Assembly (NCBI GenBank): GCA_963723745.1
Contig: CAVRRZ010000001.1
Span: 434,001-498,000 of the forward strand
Reading direction: 5' to 3'
Source of the DNA: CAVRRZ01 sp963723745
GTDB lineage: Bacteria > Actinomycetota > Actinomycetes > Mycobacteriales > Geodermatophilaceae
Length of the DNA stretch: 64,000 nt
Below the pieces are notes generated by a model. It searched no databases. It saw only the letters and a list, made by a program, of their open reading frames with translations, and was not told the DNA's origin. Both the position numbers and the translations under genes were made by a program. Shown here piece by piece: positions 1-8,850 of this stretch. Each line of letters starts with the position of its first letter. Position 1 is the first letter of the stretch.

Positions 1-445
1 CCTCGGCCGCCAGGGGGACACGCACCTCCTCCCCCGACGCGCCCCCGCGGGTCACGGTCAGCAGGGCGAACGCCGGTTCGGCGGCGGCCGCGCAGATAGG
101 CGGCCCGTACGCCACGGGCAGGTCGATCACCCGGCCCGGCTCGAACTCCGTCGAGCGGTCGACGGCCGGCAGCGGCTCGAAGCCGGGGGAGTCCAGCGCC
201 GCGCTCGTGACGGTGAAGGTGTCCGTCGCGGTCACCCGCACCTGGACCTGACCGCCCACCGCCCGGTCGGTGCGCAGCTCCACGACCTCAGCCGCCATCC
301 CCGGCACGGGCGGCACCGCCGGATCCGACGACGACGGAGGGACGCCGACGGCCGGCGACGCCGTCGAGGCCGCCGGCTCGGCGCCCGATGCGCAGGCCGC
401 GCACAGCGCGAGCGCGGCCACCGCGCCGGCCGCCACCCACCTCAT
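1..445 (-). CDS. Putative secreted lipoprotein, C-terminus cut by window edge
   Basis: The reading frame starts at ATG 445 and runs off the left edge of the window. The N-terminus (MRWVAAGAVAALALCAAC) looks like a lipoprotein signal peptide with a CAAC lipobox near residue 18, followed by an Ala/Ser/Pro-rich linker. The rest looks like a small beta-rich exported domain; I recognise no enzyme motif. It lies 35 bases downstream of the DUF2231-Rieske gene on the same strand, so the two may be cotranscribed. Function is unknown and the family is not recognised. Confidence 0.6.
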   Translation of the reverse strand, partial: MRWVAAGAVAALALCAACASGAEPAASTASPAVGVPPSSSDPAVPPVPGMAAEVVELRTDRAVGGQVQVRVTATDTFTVTSAALDSPGFEPLPAVDRSTEFEPGRVIDLPVAYGPPICAAAAEPAFALLTVTRGGASGEEVRVPLAAE

Positions 446-480
446 GGCGGGCAGGGTAGGACGACGGAGGCCGGTCGGCG

Positions 481-1365
481 CTACCCCTGATGCCGCGAGG
501 GCAGCCGCGCCTGCACGCGGCCGGCGGACATCCGCACCTCGAGCTTCTCCTGGGGGTTGGCCGCCGGACCCCGGCGCGGCTCGCCGTCGTCGAGGTCGAA
601 GGCCGAGTCGTGCCACGGGCACACCAGGCAGGCCCGGCCACGCACCTCCTCGATCGCGCCGTCCTGCAACGGCCCGCCCAGGTGCGAGCACGCCCCGATG
701 AAGACGTCCACCCGTGCGCTGCGCCGCACGGCGGCCAGTGGCACGTCGGCGCTGCCGCCGGTGCCGGTGCGCAGCGCCGGCCGCCCATCCGGAAAGTCGT
801 CGAGGGGGCCGAGGTCCATCCAACCCGAGCCGAGGCCGCGGGCCGCGGTCGCCGAGTGGGAGGCGCCCGACGCCTGGGCGTAGGACATGTGCCCACCGAT
901 GGCCGCCGACGTCGACGCCACGCCCAGTCCCGCGTAGGACAGGACCCGGCCGAGCCCACCCCTGCCGCGCGCGCGGGCCACCAGGGAACCGACGTAGAGC
1001 GACAGCGCGACCGAGTTGAGGGACGCGTGGACGGCGCCGAGCCGGCGGACGCCCGTCTCCTGCTCCGACCAGTCGGCGGCCCCGGTGAGGGCTGCGGGCA
1101 CCGCGGCGGCGACGCCCGTGCCGATCAGCAGCGTGGCCGCGGGCCGCAGCGGCGGCACCGCGTCGAGCAGTCCCGCGGAGATCCAGCTGCCCACGGGCAC
1201 CTGCACGATCACCGGGTGCAGCGGGTGCCCGAGCCAGGTGCCGTGCAGGAAATCCTTGAAGGCCGGCGGTCGCAGCGCACCGAGCACGGCGCGGCGGGCC
1301 GGCTCGATCGCCTTGTCGAACGTGGCGATGTCCGCGACGCGGTCGAGGATCCCCATGAGGCTCAT
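481..1365 (-). CDS. DUF2231 membrane domain fused to a Rieske [2Fe-2S] domain
   Basis: This 294-residue protein has an N-terminal DUF2231-type region with several hydrophobic segments (about residues 40-180) and a C-terminal Rieske domain. The cluster-binding motifs are plain: CSHLG and CPWHDSAFD supply the Cys-His pairs for a [2Fe-2S] centre. I chose ATG 1365 because the family's N-terminus (MSLMGILDRV) begins there; the open frame further upstream is non-family sequence. This architecture is common in actinobacteria and is presumed to be a membrane-anchored electron-transfer protein, but its partner is not known. The neighbouring gtrA gene is divergent. Confidence 0.82.
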   Translation of the reverse strand: MSLMGILDRVADIATFDKAIEPARRAVLGALRPPAFKDFLHGTWLGHPLHPVIVQVPVGSWISAGLLDAVPPLRPAATLLIGTGVAAAVPAALTGAADWSEQETGVRRLGAVHASLNSVALSLYVGSLVARARGRGGLGRVLSYAGLGVASTSAAIGGHMSYAQASGASHSATAARGLGSGWMDLGPLDDFPDGRPALRTGTGGSADVPLAAVRRSARVDVFIGACSHLGGPLQDGAIEEVRGRACLVCPWHDSAFDLDDGEPRRGPAANPQEKLEVRMSAGRVQARLPSRHQG

Positions 1366-1492
1366 GCCGCGGCCACTACCCAGCCCCGCCGCTTCGACGC
1401 GCGCTTCCTGCATCCACCGATGAGCCGAGCCGGGAATACCGGTCAGCACTGACAGTTGCCCGGGATGACACCCATTCGCCGAGAGGACCCTC

Positions 1493-2005
1493 GTGACCTG
1501 CCCGTCCCTGCTCCGTCGCCCGCCGGCACCGGCGGTGGCGCTCGCGGCGGCGGACGCGCTGACACGGACGACGGCGGCGGGGCTGCGACGGCTCGTGTCC
1601 GGGGACGACGCACTCGCCCAGCTGGCGCGATTCGCGACGGTCGGCGCCGTCGCTTCGGCCGTGCACGTCATGTTCTTCCTCTCGCTGACCCCGCTCGGCG
1701 ACCAGCCCGCCAACCTGGTCGGCGCCGCCGCCTCCTCGGCCCTGGCCAACGAGCTGCACCGCCGCCGGACCTTCCGGGCCGGCGCCCGGATCAGCTGGTT
1801 CACGGCCCAGTGGGAGGGCGGCGGCCTGGCGCTCGCCGGCATGGCGGCGACCAGCGGCGCGCTGGCGCTGCTCGCGGCCACCACGAGCGGCGCCTCCGTC
1901 TACACCCAGTCCGCGCTCGTCGTCGCGGTGACCACGACCGTCGGCGTCGTCCGGTTCGTCGCGCTGCGCTGGGCGTTCCGCCCGCGGTCGGCCCTCCCCG
2001 CCTGA
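1493..2005 (+). CDS. GtrA-like integral membrane protein
   Basis: A 170-residue protein with four hydrophobic segments and the GtrA-like pattern of an early FATVGAVAS motif followed by an ANELHRRRTF stretch. GtrA-family proteins are small four-helix membrane proteins linked to movement of polyprenyl-linked sugars for cell-surface glycans. The GTG start at 1493 is preceded by a good ribosome site (GAGAGGA, 1481-1487). It stands alone on this strand, with the Rieske gene divergent and wrbA about 100 bases downstream behind its own probable operator. The sugar is unknown. Confidence 0.75.
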   Translation: MTCPSLLRRPPAPAVALAAADALTRTTAAGLRRLVSGDDALAQLARFATVGAVASAVHVMFFLSLTPLGDQPANLVGAAASSALANELHRRRTFRAGARISWFTAQWEGGGLALAGMAATSGALALLAATTSGASVYTQSALVVAVTTTVGVVRFVALRWAFRPRSALPA

Positions 2006-2054
2006 CTTCCCGCCGGATGTTTCCCGGGCCGTGGAAGGGAAACAGACACCAAGT

Positions 2055-2074
2055 AGTTGAGAGTGAAATCAACT
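2055..2074 (+). promoter_or_regulatory. Inverted repeat, probable operator before wrbA
   Basis: AGTTGA and TCAACT form a 6-base inverted repeat separated by 8 bases, 36 bases before the wrbA start. The AGTTGA/TCAACT half-site pattern resembles operators of MarR/DUF24-type regulators that control quinone-stress genes. No such regulator lies in the window, so the assignment is inference from the site's shape and position. Confidence 0.4.
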
Positions 2075-2109
2075 GCTCCGACCACCCCGACGAACGCGAG
2101 GAGTCGCGC

Positions 2110-2712
2110 ATGTCCAAGATCGCTGTCATCTACTACTCGTCCACCGGCAACGTCCACCAGCTCGCCGAGGCGGTGGCCGACGGCGCCCGCGAGGCCGGCG
2201 CCGAGGTGCGCCTCCGGCGGGTCCCCGAGCTCGCCCCGACCGAGGCCATCGACGCCAACCCCCTCTGGCGCGCCCACGTCGACGCCACCGCCGACCAGGT
2301 CGAGGAGGCCAGCCCCGCCGACCTCGAGTGGGCCGACGGCTACGCGATCGGGACGCCGACCCGCTTCGGCACCCCCGCCGCCCAGGTCAAGCAGTTCATC
2401 GACACGCTCGGCGGGCTCTGGGGCGAGGGCAAGCTGGCGAACAAGGGCGCGACCGCCTTCACCAGCGCCATGAACACCCACGGCGGCAACGAGTCGACGA
2501 TCCTGACGCTGTTCAACGTCTTCTCCCACTTCGGCGCGGTCATCGTGCCGCCCGGCTACACCGACCCCATCCAGTTCGAGGCCGGCGGCAACCCGTACGG
2601 CGCCGCCGTGGCCTCGGCCGGCAAGTCCGCCGCCGCGAGCGAGGTCGAGCTGGCCGCGGCCCGCTACCAGGGCCGCCGGCTGGCCGAGATCAGCACGAAG
2701 CTCGCCGCCTGA
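2110..2712 (+). CDS. wrbA: NAD(P)H:quinone oxidoreductase, WrbA flavodoxin family
   Basis: A 200-residue flavodoxin-fold protein. The FMN phosphate loop is seen at the N-terminus (YYSSTGNVHQLA), the TPTRFG segment near residue 80 and the SAMNTHGGNE segment near residue 118, both typical of type IV WrbA quinone reductases. These enzymes reduce quinones by two electrons and avoid semiquinone radicals. Length matches the family. ATG 2110 follows a GAGGAG ribosome site. It is probably monocistronic: an inverted repeat lies upstream and a 14-bp hairpin (2723-2756) directly follows the stop. Confidence 0.92.
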   Translation: MSKIAVIYYSSTGNVHQLAEAVADGAREAGAEVRLRRVPELAPTEAIDANPLWRAHVDATADQVEEASPADLEWADGYAIGTPTRFGTPAAQVKQFIDTLGGLWGEGKLANKGATAFTSAMNTHGGNESTILTLFNVFSHFGAVIVPPGYTDPIQFEAGGNPYGAAVASAGKSAAASEVELAAARYQGRRLAEISTKLAA

Positions 2713-2722
2713 TCCCTGGAAG

Positions 2723-2756
2723 GGCGCCGCACCGCCTGCCCCGGCGGTGCGGCGCC
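2723..2756 (+). terminator. Strong hairpin after wrbA
   Basis: A perfect 14-base-pair GC-rich stem (2723-2736 with 2743-2756) closes a 6-base loop 10 bases after the wrbA stop. There is no U-tract, as is usual for actinobacterial terminators. Confidence 0.7.
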
Positions 2757-2774
2757 GGCCGGCGGCCCCGTCAG

Positions 2775-2780
2775 TAGCCT
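2775..2780 (+). promoter_or_regulatory. Leaderless -10 element (TAGCCT) of the phosphoesterase gene
   Basis: TAGCCT lies 6 bases before GTG 2787 and no ribosome site is present, so transcription probably begins at or next to the start codon. Confidence 0.5.
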
Positions 2781-2786
2781 GGGCGG

Positions 2787-4452
2787 GTGACCGAGACCAC
2801 CGCCGCCGGCGCCACCGCCGGCGCCTCAGCGGGGGACGCCCCGGTGCGTCGCCGCCCGCGGTGGGTGACCCTCGTCGGTCGCTGGGGTGGGCGTCTCGCG
2901 GTCGCGCTGCTGGGTGCGGTGCTCGGCATCCTGCTGCTCGGCCGCATCGGCGCCCCGATCGGTCCCTTCGACGTCACCCTGGCCTTCGTCCCGAGCCTCG
3001 ACGGCGGCGCCCAGGTCGGCATCCCCCCACTGGGCGCCCTCGCCGTCGACGCCTACGACGGCCCGCTGCGGCTGGAGATCCAGCTGCGCCGCATCGACCA
3101 GCTGCGCGCCCAGTCTCTGGCCTCGCACCCGGCGTGGGTCGACCGCGTCGTCGACGACGTCAGCGCCGACCTGCAGTCCGCCGTCGTCCGCCTGGTCTGG
3201 ACGACGGCCGGTGCGGCCGTGCTCGGCGCCGCCGTCACCTCCCTGCTCGTGCTCCGCCGCCGCCGGGAGGCGTTCATCGCCGCCGGCATGGCCGGCTGCC
3301 CTCGTGGCCGGGACCGGGGCGGTCGGGGGCGCTCACCTGGCGGCCGGAGGCACTGTCCCAGCCGACCTACACCGGGCTGCTGGTCAACGCCAACAGCCTG
3401 ATCGGCAGCGCCGACCGACATCGTGGCGCGCTTCGACGCCTACCGCGCCTCGCTCGAAGACATCGTCGGCAACGTCAGCTCGCTCTACGCGACGATCTCG
3501 ACGCTCCCCGATCCGGTGAGCCAGGACCCGGACGTCGTCGCGCTGCTGCACGTGTCCGACCTGCACCTGAATCCGGCGGGATTCGATCTCATGCGGCAGG
3601 TGGTCGGCCAGTTCGAGGTCGACGCGGTGCTCGACACCGGGGACATCGTCGACTGGGGCAGCACGCCGGAGAACAGCCTGATCACCTCCGTCGGTGATCT
3701 GGGCGTGCCCTACGTCTTCATCCGCGGCAACCACGACTCCGCTGTCACCGCCGCCGTGATCGCCGCGCGCGCCAACACCACGGTGCTCGACTACACCGAC
3801 ACCGAGGTCGCCGGCGTCCGCATCGTCGGCGTCCCCGACCCGCGCTTCACGCCGGACAAGGAGAGCGGGGACGACGACTTCTCCGAGGAGGATCTCGAGG
3901 CCACCGGGGAGCGGCTCGCCGACGTCGTCCGACGGCCTCGACGAGCCGCCGGCCATCGCTCTCGTGCACGACCCCAAGCAGGCGCCCCGCTCGACGGCGT
4001 CGTCCCCGTGGTCCTGGCCGGGCACACGCACGACCGGGAGGTCACCGAGCTCGACGAGGGCACGCTGCTGATGGTGCAGGGCTCCACCGGCGGGGCGGGG
4101 CTGCGCGCCCTGCAGGGCGAGTACCCGGAGCCGCTGACCTGCACGGTGCTCTACGTCGACCGGGTCACCGGCACGCTGCGGGCCTACGACGAGATCACGC
4201 TGGGCGGCCTCGGTCGTGACCGAGGCCACCATCTCGCGCACCGTCCTCGAGCGGCCCGACGACGCGGGGACGACCGAGGACGGCGAGAGCACCGAGGACG
4301 GCGAGAGCACCGAGGACGGCGAGGACTCGGACGAGGCCGCGAACGACGTCGACGAGGACACCGCCGGCACCGATCCCGCCGGCACCGAGGACGCCGACCC
4401 GTCCGCGGAGCAGAGCCCCGCGACGACGGCACCGGCGTCCCCGACGGGTTGA
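2787..4452 (+). pseudogene. Membrane-anchored metallophosphoesterase, broken by about six single-base indels
   Basis: Pieces of one protein occur in successive frames. The N-terminus has membrane segments (LAVALLGAVLGILLLGRI and one near 3210). It is followed by a calcineurin-like phosphoesterase domain with HVSDLHLNP, DTGDIVDWG, IRGNHDS and GHTHDRE metal motifs, and then an acidic Thr/Glu/Asp tail. Frame changes fall near 3295, 3327, 3412, 3925, 3983 and 4210. Five look like extra bases and one like a missing base, mostly at G or C runs. Correcting them gives a continuous 553-residue protein with all catalytic motifs. It may be a true pseudogene or, more likely given similar damage in purine genes nearby, sequence error. 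Confidence 0.7.
4273..4324 (+). repeat. 18-bp tandem repeat, about 2.9 copies
   Basis: The unit ACCGAGGACGGCGAGAGC is repeated in the acidic C-terminal tail of the phosphoesterase and encodes Thr-Glu-Asp-Gly-Glu-Ser units. It is an in-frame coding repeat that could vary in copy number. Confidence 0.85.
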
Positions 4453-4488
4453 CCGACGATGGGCGGACGGCGACCTAGGCTCGGGCGC

Positions 4489-4815
4489 ATGCCCTCTCCC
4501 TCCCGTCGTGCCGTGGCCGGACTGCTCGCCGGCGGTCTCTCCCTCGCCGCACTGTCCGGCTGCACCGTCACCTCGAACAACGTGAGCTGCTCGGGCAGCA
4601 CCTGCTCGGTCACGCTCAGCGGCGAGGGCGCCGAGGCGGAGATCTTCAACACCGGCCTGTCCTACGGCGGCACCGCCGACGGCCGGGCGTCGGTCAGCGT
4701 GGGCAGCACCAGCGTGTCCTGCGCCGAGGGCGAGAGCGTCAGCGCCGGCCCGCTGCAGCTGGAGTGCACCGAGGTCAGCGAGGACTCGGTGACCCTCAGC
4801 GCCTCCCTCGGCTGA
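4489..4815 (+). CDS. Small Cys-containing lipoprotein, unknown function
   Basis: A 108-residue protein with a basic start, a hydrophobic core and an LSGC lipobox at about residues 22-25, so it should be lipid-anchored outside the membrane. The mature part is Ser/Thr/Gly-rich with paired cysteines that could form disulfides. I do not recognise a family. ATG 4489 is supported by a leaderless -10 element, TAGGCT at 4476-4481, with no ribosome site. It is convergent with the AMIN-like lipoprotein gene; the stops are only 10 bases apart. Confidence 0.65.
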   Translation: MPSPSRRAVAGLLAGGLSLAALSGCTVTSNNVSCSGSTCSVTLSGEGAEAEIFNTGLSYGGTADGRASVSVGSTSVSCAEGESVSAGPLQLECTEVSEDSVTLSASLG

Positions 4816-4824
4816 CCCAGGAGG

Positions 4825-5475
4825 TCAGCCCGGGTCGGCCACCTCGAGGACCACACGCGCCGGGTCCTCGAGCAAGTAGACCCGGAACGGCACCTCGCCG
4901 GTGACGCCGGCGAACGCGACCGAGGTCCCCTCGAAGGTCGAGTCCCAGACCACCTCGGTGACGACCTCGGTGCCGGCCGCCGACAGGCGGTCCGGCCCGG
5001 AGTACTCCGCCACCCCCGTGTCGGCCGGGTAGCCCACGCCGGAGATGGTCACCTGGAGCACCGCGTCGCCGTCCACGTCGATGTCCGCGCCGCTGCCCTG
5101 GGACTCGGCCCTGTCGACGTAGCGCACGTCCCAGCCCGGGGTGCCGGTGCCGTCGGTCTCGAACACCACCCGGTCGAAGCCGTCGTGCCGGCCGATGCGG
5201 ATGTCGGTGACACCGAGCAGGGCGTCGTCCGAGGCGTCCTCCGTGTCCGGCTCGGTGTTCGCGGTGAACGGCGGCGCGGCGGGGTCGCCGTCCCCCTCCG
5301 TGTCCCCGCCGTCGGTGCTCCCGCCGTCGGTCGGCTCCGCGGGTTCCGACGACGCCGCCGGGGAGGACGTTCCCGACGGCGCGGCGTCGTCGTCCTCGTC
5401 GTCCCCACCGCACCCGACGGCGAGGACCATGGGTACCGCGAGCAGGGCGAACAGGGCGCGTCGGAGCGGCGTCAT
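4825..5475 (-). CDS. AMIN-like domain lipoprotein
   Basis: A 216-residue exported protein. It has a signal peptide with an LAVGC lipobox at about residues 18-22, a long Asp/Ser/Thr/Gly-rich linker (about 23-75), then a beta-rich domain with FDRVVFETDG and PARVVLEV strands typical of the AMIN-like domain family in actinobacteria. AMIN-type domains bind peptidoglycan or position envelope proteins, but the role of this lone version is unknown. ATG 5475 was chosen because the signal peptide begins there; the upstream open frame runs through the tRNA-Glu gene and cannot be coding. Confidence 0.72.
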   Translation of the reverse strand: MTPLRRALFALLAVPMVLAVGCGGDDEDDDAAPSGTSSPAASSEPAEPTDGGSTDGGDTEGDGDPAAPPFTANTEPDTEDASDDALLGVTDIRIGRHDGFDRVVFETDGTGTPGWDVRYVDRAESQGSGADIDVDGDAVLQVTISGVGYPADTGVAEYSGPDRLSAAGTEVVTEVVWDSTFEGTSVAFAGVTGEVPFRVYLLEDPARVVLEVADPG

Positions 5476-5618
5476 GGACCAGAGCGTGGCAGGGCGAACC
5501 CGGTCAGGCCAGGACCGGACGCACGTGCCGGAACGGGGTCCGACGAACCGGGCCCCGAACCGGTTTCCGGCCCGCCCGGAGCACCATGTATCGTTCTTCC
5601 TGCCCCCGGCGCGAACGA

Positions 5619-5691
5619 GCCCCCATCGTCTAGTGGTCCAGGACGCCGCCCTTTCAAGGCGGTAGCACGGGTTCGAACCCCGTTGGGGGCA
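5619..5691 (+). tRNA. tRNA-Glu (TTC)
   Basis: A 73-base cloverleaf: acceptor GCCCCCA pairs with TGGGGGC, the anticodon stem CCGCC/GGCGG encloses CTTTCAA with anticodon TTC, and the T-arm carries GGTTCGAAC. CCA is not encoded. First of a Glu-Asp-Phe cluster typical of actinobacteria. Confidence 0.95.
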
Positions 5692-5717
5692 CGAGCAACA
5701 CAGCACGTACACAGCAA

Positions 5718-5791
5718 GGCCCTGTAGCGCAGTTGGTTAGCGCGCCGCCCTGTCACGGCGGAGGTCGCGGGTTCGAGTCCCGTCAGGGTCG
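5718..5791 (+). tRNA. tRNA-Asp (GTC)
   Basis: A 74-base cloverleaf: acceptor GGCCCTG pairs with CAGGGTC, the anticodon loop CTGTCAC gives GTC, and the T-loop is TTCGAGT. It begins 27 bases after tRNA-Glu and is probably cotranscribed. Confidence 0.95.
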
Positions 5792-5815
5792 CTCTCCGGT
5801 GTTCTGCACCGGGAG

Positions 5816-5889
5816 GGGCAGGTAGCTCAGTCGGTACGAGCGCTCGCCTGAAAAGCGAGAGGTCGGCGGTTCGACCCCGCCCCTGCCCA
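5816..5889 (+). tRNA. tRNA-Phe (GAA)
   Basis: A 74-base cloverleaf: acceptor GGGCAGG pairs with CCTGCCC, the anticodon loop CTGAAAA gives GAA, and the T-arm is GGCGGTTCGACCCCGCC. Third member of the cluster. Confidence 0.95.
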
Positions 5890-5954
5890 CCCTCTTCGTG
5901 CCCGGCCCTCGGCCGCGCCGTGCCCGCGGCGGTGGCCCAGACCGCGGCGGTCGC

Positions 5955-6989
5955 TCAGACCGCGGCGCGGTCGGCGGCCACCTGCCGGTACACCTCCGCG
6001 TGCACCCGCTGGACAGCGGCGCGCTGCTCCGCCCGCCACGCCCGGTCGGCCGGCCGCGGCATCGGCCGGGTCAGGGCGACAGTGATCGCCACCGTCAGCG
6101 ACACCGGGTCGAGTCCGCCGTCCTCGTCGTTGCCGTACGTGACGACGTCGGACCACTGGTCGGCGAACCAGCCGCAGCCCGGCGCGACGACGCGCGTACC
6201 GACGTCGCGGCAGATCTCCAGGTCCCGTGAGTGCGTGCCGCAGCGCTGCGGGAGGACCGCGACGTGCAGCTGCTGCAGCTGCGGCCACCCGGTCGCCGTC
6301 GTGGACGACGAGCTCGAGGTCACCGTCGTCGGCGAGGGCGCGGATGCCCGGGTGCAGGTCCGCCACGTCGTCCGGCAGCACCAGGGCGCGGAGCCGCCCG
6401 CCGCCCGAGACGGCACCGGAGAGGGCCGACCGGACGACGGCCAGCGGATCGGGCACGGCGGGCGACGCCGTGCCCACGAACACGCCGACCAGGCCTCGCT
6501 CGGCCCCGAGCTCGGGGACCGGCGCCGTGATCGACGGATGGGCGACGACGATCGGCGTCCGGCCGAACCGGTCGGCGATCTCGTCCGCCGCCCCCGGCGT
6601 CAGGGTCAGCACGACCTCCGCCGTGGAGAGCAGCGCCTCGAGATGGGCCAGGTGGCGGGTCGCCTCGGGCTGGGCGGGATCGCGCAGCTGGTGGACGGTC
6701 ACGACCAGCGGGACGCCGCAGCCGGCGCACGGTCTCGGTCCAGCCCTCGAGGACGGCGGTGTCGAGATGCTCGTAGCCGGCGTGCACGTGCAGGACGTCG
6801 ACGTCCGACGGCGTGGGCGGCCAGGTACGCGGCGTCCAGCCAGGGGCTGGGTTCCGCCGTCGGCCCCACGCGGACGGAACCGGACGGCAGGACCGCGTCC
6901 ACGTACGCGTCGCTGTGCGGCACGGTGGCCACCCGGATCGGGGAGCCGGCGTGCTCGGGTTCGCCGGCGTCCCCCGGAGCGCTGGGCAT
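5955..6989 (-). pseudogene. Glycosyltransferase (GT4-like), split by three apparent single-base insertions
   Basis: One protein is spread over four frames. The N-terminal part (PIRVATVPHSDAYVDAVLP), a middle with LHVHAGYEHLDTAV and VPLVVTVHQLRDP, a Rossmann-like segment (LVGVFVGTAS) and a C-terminal part (GTRVVAPGCGWFADQW) read in order like a GT-B glycosyltransferase. Frame changes lie near 6820, 6725 and 6290. Removing three bases gives about 343 residues, normal for such enzymes. The donor and acceptor are unknown. It follows the tRNA cluster on the opposite strand. True decay cannot be excluded, but this region shows the same kind of error in essential genes. Confidence 0.6.
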
Positions 6990-7154
6990 CACGTGTGAAG
7001 CTGTCCTCCTGCGGTCGGCGCGCGCGACGGGTGGGGCACCCGACGACACCGTCAGCGGGGCGCCGGCCCACGATTCGAGCCGGCGATGTCTCGCTCTACC
7101 CCGCCGTCGTCGCAGGTAATCCGGGGACCACCCTCCCGGGTGACCGCCTGCGGG

Positions 7155-8850
7155 TCAACGTCGAGGTCCCTCCGGCTGCGCCAGGTGGGCGTGCACGAGG
7201 GTCACCGCGAGCGCGCCCTCCCCGACCGCCGAGGCGACCCGCTTCACCGACCCCGCGCGCACGTCACCGGCGGCGAACACGCCCGGCGTGCTCGTCTCGA
7301 GCGGGGCGGGCGACCGGTCCAGCGGCCACGCGGGCTCGATCCCAGCCCCCAGCAGCGCCGTGCCCGTGACCAGGAAGCCCCACCGGTCGCGGGCGAGGAC
7401 GCCGGCCAGCCAGTCGGTGCGCGGCTCGCTGCCGATGAGGGCGAACAGGACCCCCGCCTCGACCGACTCGGCCCCGGTGTCGAGGTCGTGGAGCACCAGC
7501 GATTCGAGGAAGTCGCTGCCCGCTCCCCCGACGACCTGCGCCCGGTACCGGACGTCCACGTTCGGCAGCGCGTCGAGCTCACGGATCAGGTAGTCCGACA
7601 TCGTGTCGGCCAGCGAGGAGCGGCGGACGAGCACGGTGACGCGGTCGGCGTACCGGGCCAGGTGTACCGCGGCCTGCCCGGCGGAGTTGCCGCCCCCGAC
7701 GACGAACACGTGCCGACCCCGCATGGCCGGCGCCTCGCTGACGGCCGCCCCGTAGAAGAGGCCACGACCGGTGAACGCCTCGAGGTCGGGCACCCCCATC
7801 CGGCGCCAGCTGGCCCCGGTGGCCAGCACGACCGCGCGCGCGGTCACGGTGGTGCCGTCGGTGAGCTCGATCCGGTGCAGCCCGTCCTCGCTGCGCAGGG
7901 TCTGGCCGGCGCGCATGAAATGGAAGGTGCTGCCGAACACCCACGCCTGCTGGTAGGCGGAGAAGGCCAGCCGGTTGCCGCTGACCCCCATCGGGAAGCC
8001 GGGATAGTTGCGGATCAGCGAGCTGGTGCCCGCCTGGCCGCCGATGGCCTCCGGCTCGAGCGACCAGCGTCCGCAGCCCCTCCGAGGCTGCGTAGACGCT
8101 GGCACCCAGACCGGCCGGACCGGCGCCGACGACGACGAGGTCGTAGGTCACGCCGGTGTCCAGCGGCGTGAAGAGCCCGAAGGCCTCGACGATCTCCAGG
8201 TCGCTCGGGTCCTGCAGCACCGTCCGCTCCGGCCGGAACCGCAGCTGGACCACCGGGAGCCGGGGCTCGACCAGCTCCATGGCCCCGAGCATCGCGCGGC
8301 CCTCGTCGGAGTCGGCGTCGTAGAAGCCGATCGGGATGCGGTTGCGGGTGAACGTGTCCCGCAGGTGCTGGGCGCGCGTCGCCCAGCGGTCCCCGACCAT
8401 CCGCACCGCCTCGTAGCCGCCGCCCTGCCGCGCCGCCCACTCCTCCAGGATCTCGGTGACCGCCCGGTGGAACTCCTCGTCGCCGGTGACCTCCGGGGCG
8501 ATGAGCAGCCGGTCGAGCCGGCCGATGGTGAGGGACTCGAAGATCGGCCGCGCTGTGTCGAACGCACCCCACCGGACCAGTGCGACGGCCATCGCGCTGC
8601 TGTCGACGTCGCGGCGCATGGACCGCAGCACGTCCAGCCCGTCGGGATCGGCCGCGCCCACGCCGCCGATCAGGAGGGCGACCGGCGGGTCGTCCCGCCG
8701 GTGCAGCTCCTGCCGCACCGACTCCGGAGTCTCGCAGGCGACGACCGCGTAGTCGCGGTCGTAGCGCCGCTGGAGCTCGCGCACGGTCGCGACCCGCATG
8801 ACGTCGTCCCGGCTGACGACGACGACGGCCGCGCGAGGCTCGTCAGCCAC
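7155..8850 (-). CDS. Receiver-like domain fused to a thioredoxin-reductase-like flavoprotein (one frameshift)
   Basis: After removing one extra base near 8065, the frame gives 564 residues. The N-terminal 130 residues resemble a response-regulator receiver (SRDD acidic patch), but the position of the phospho-accepting Asp reads LLIGGVG, so it is probably a pseudo-receiver. The C-terminal half is a two-dinucleotide-domain flavoprotein with GAGPAGLGASVYAASEG (FAD), GGGNSAGQAAVHLARY (NADPH) and TPGVFAAGDVRAG. The CxxC redox pair of true thioredoxin reductases is replaced by GLFYGAAVSEA, so the electron acceptor is unlikely to be thioredoxin. GTG 8850 overlaps the upstream membrane gene's stop by 8 bases. 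Confidence 0.75.

Noticed and set aside
6990..7154. Coding or RNA gene in the gap between glycosyltransferase and flavoprotein
   Set aside because: No start with a ribosome site, no tRNA arms and no clear hairpin were found.
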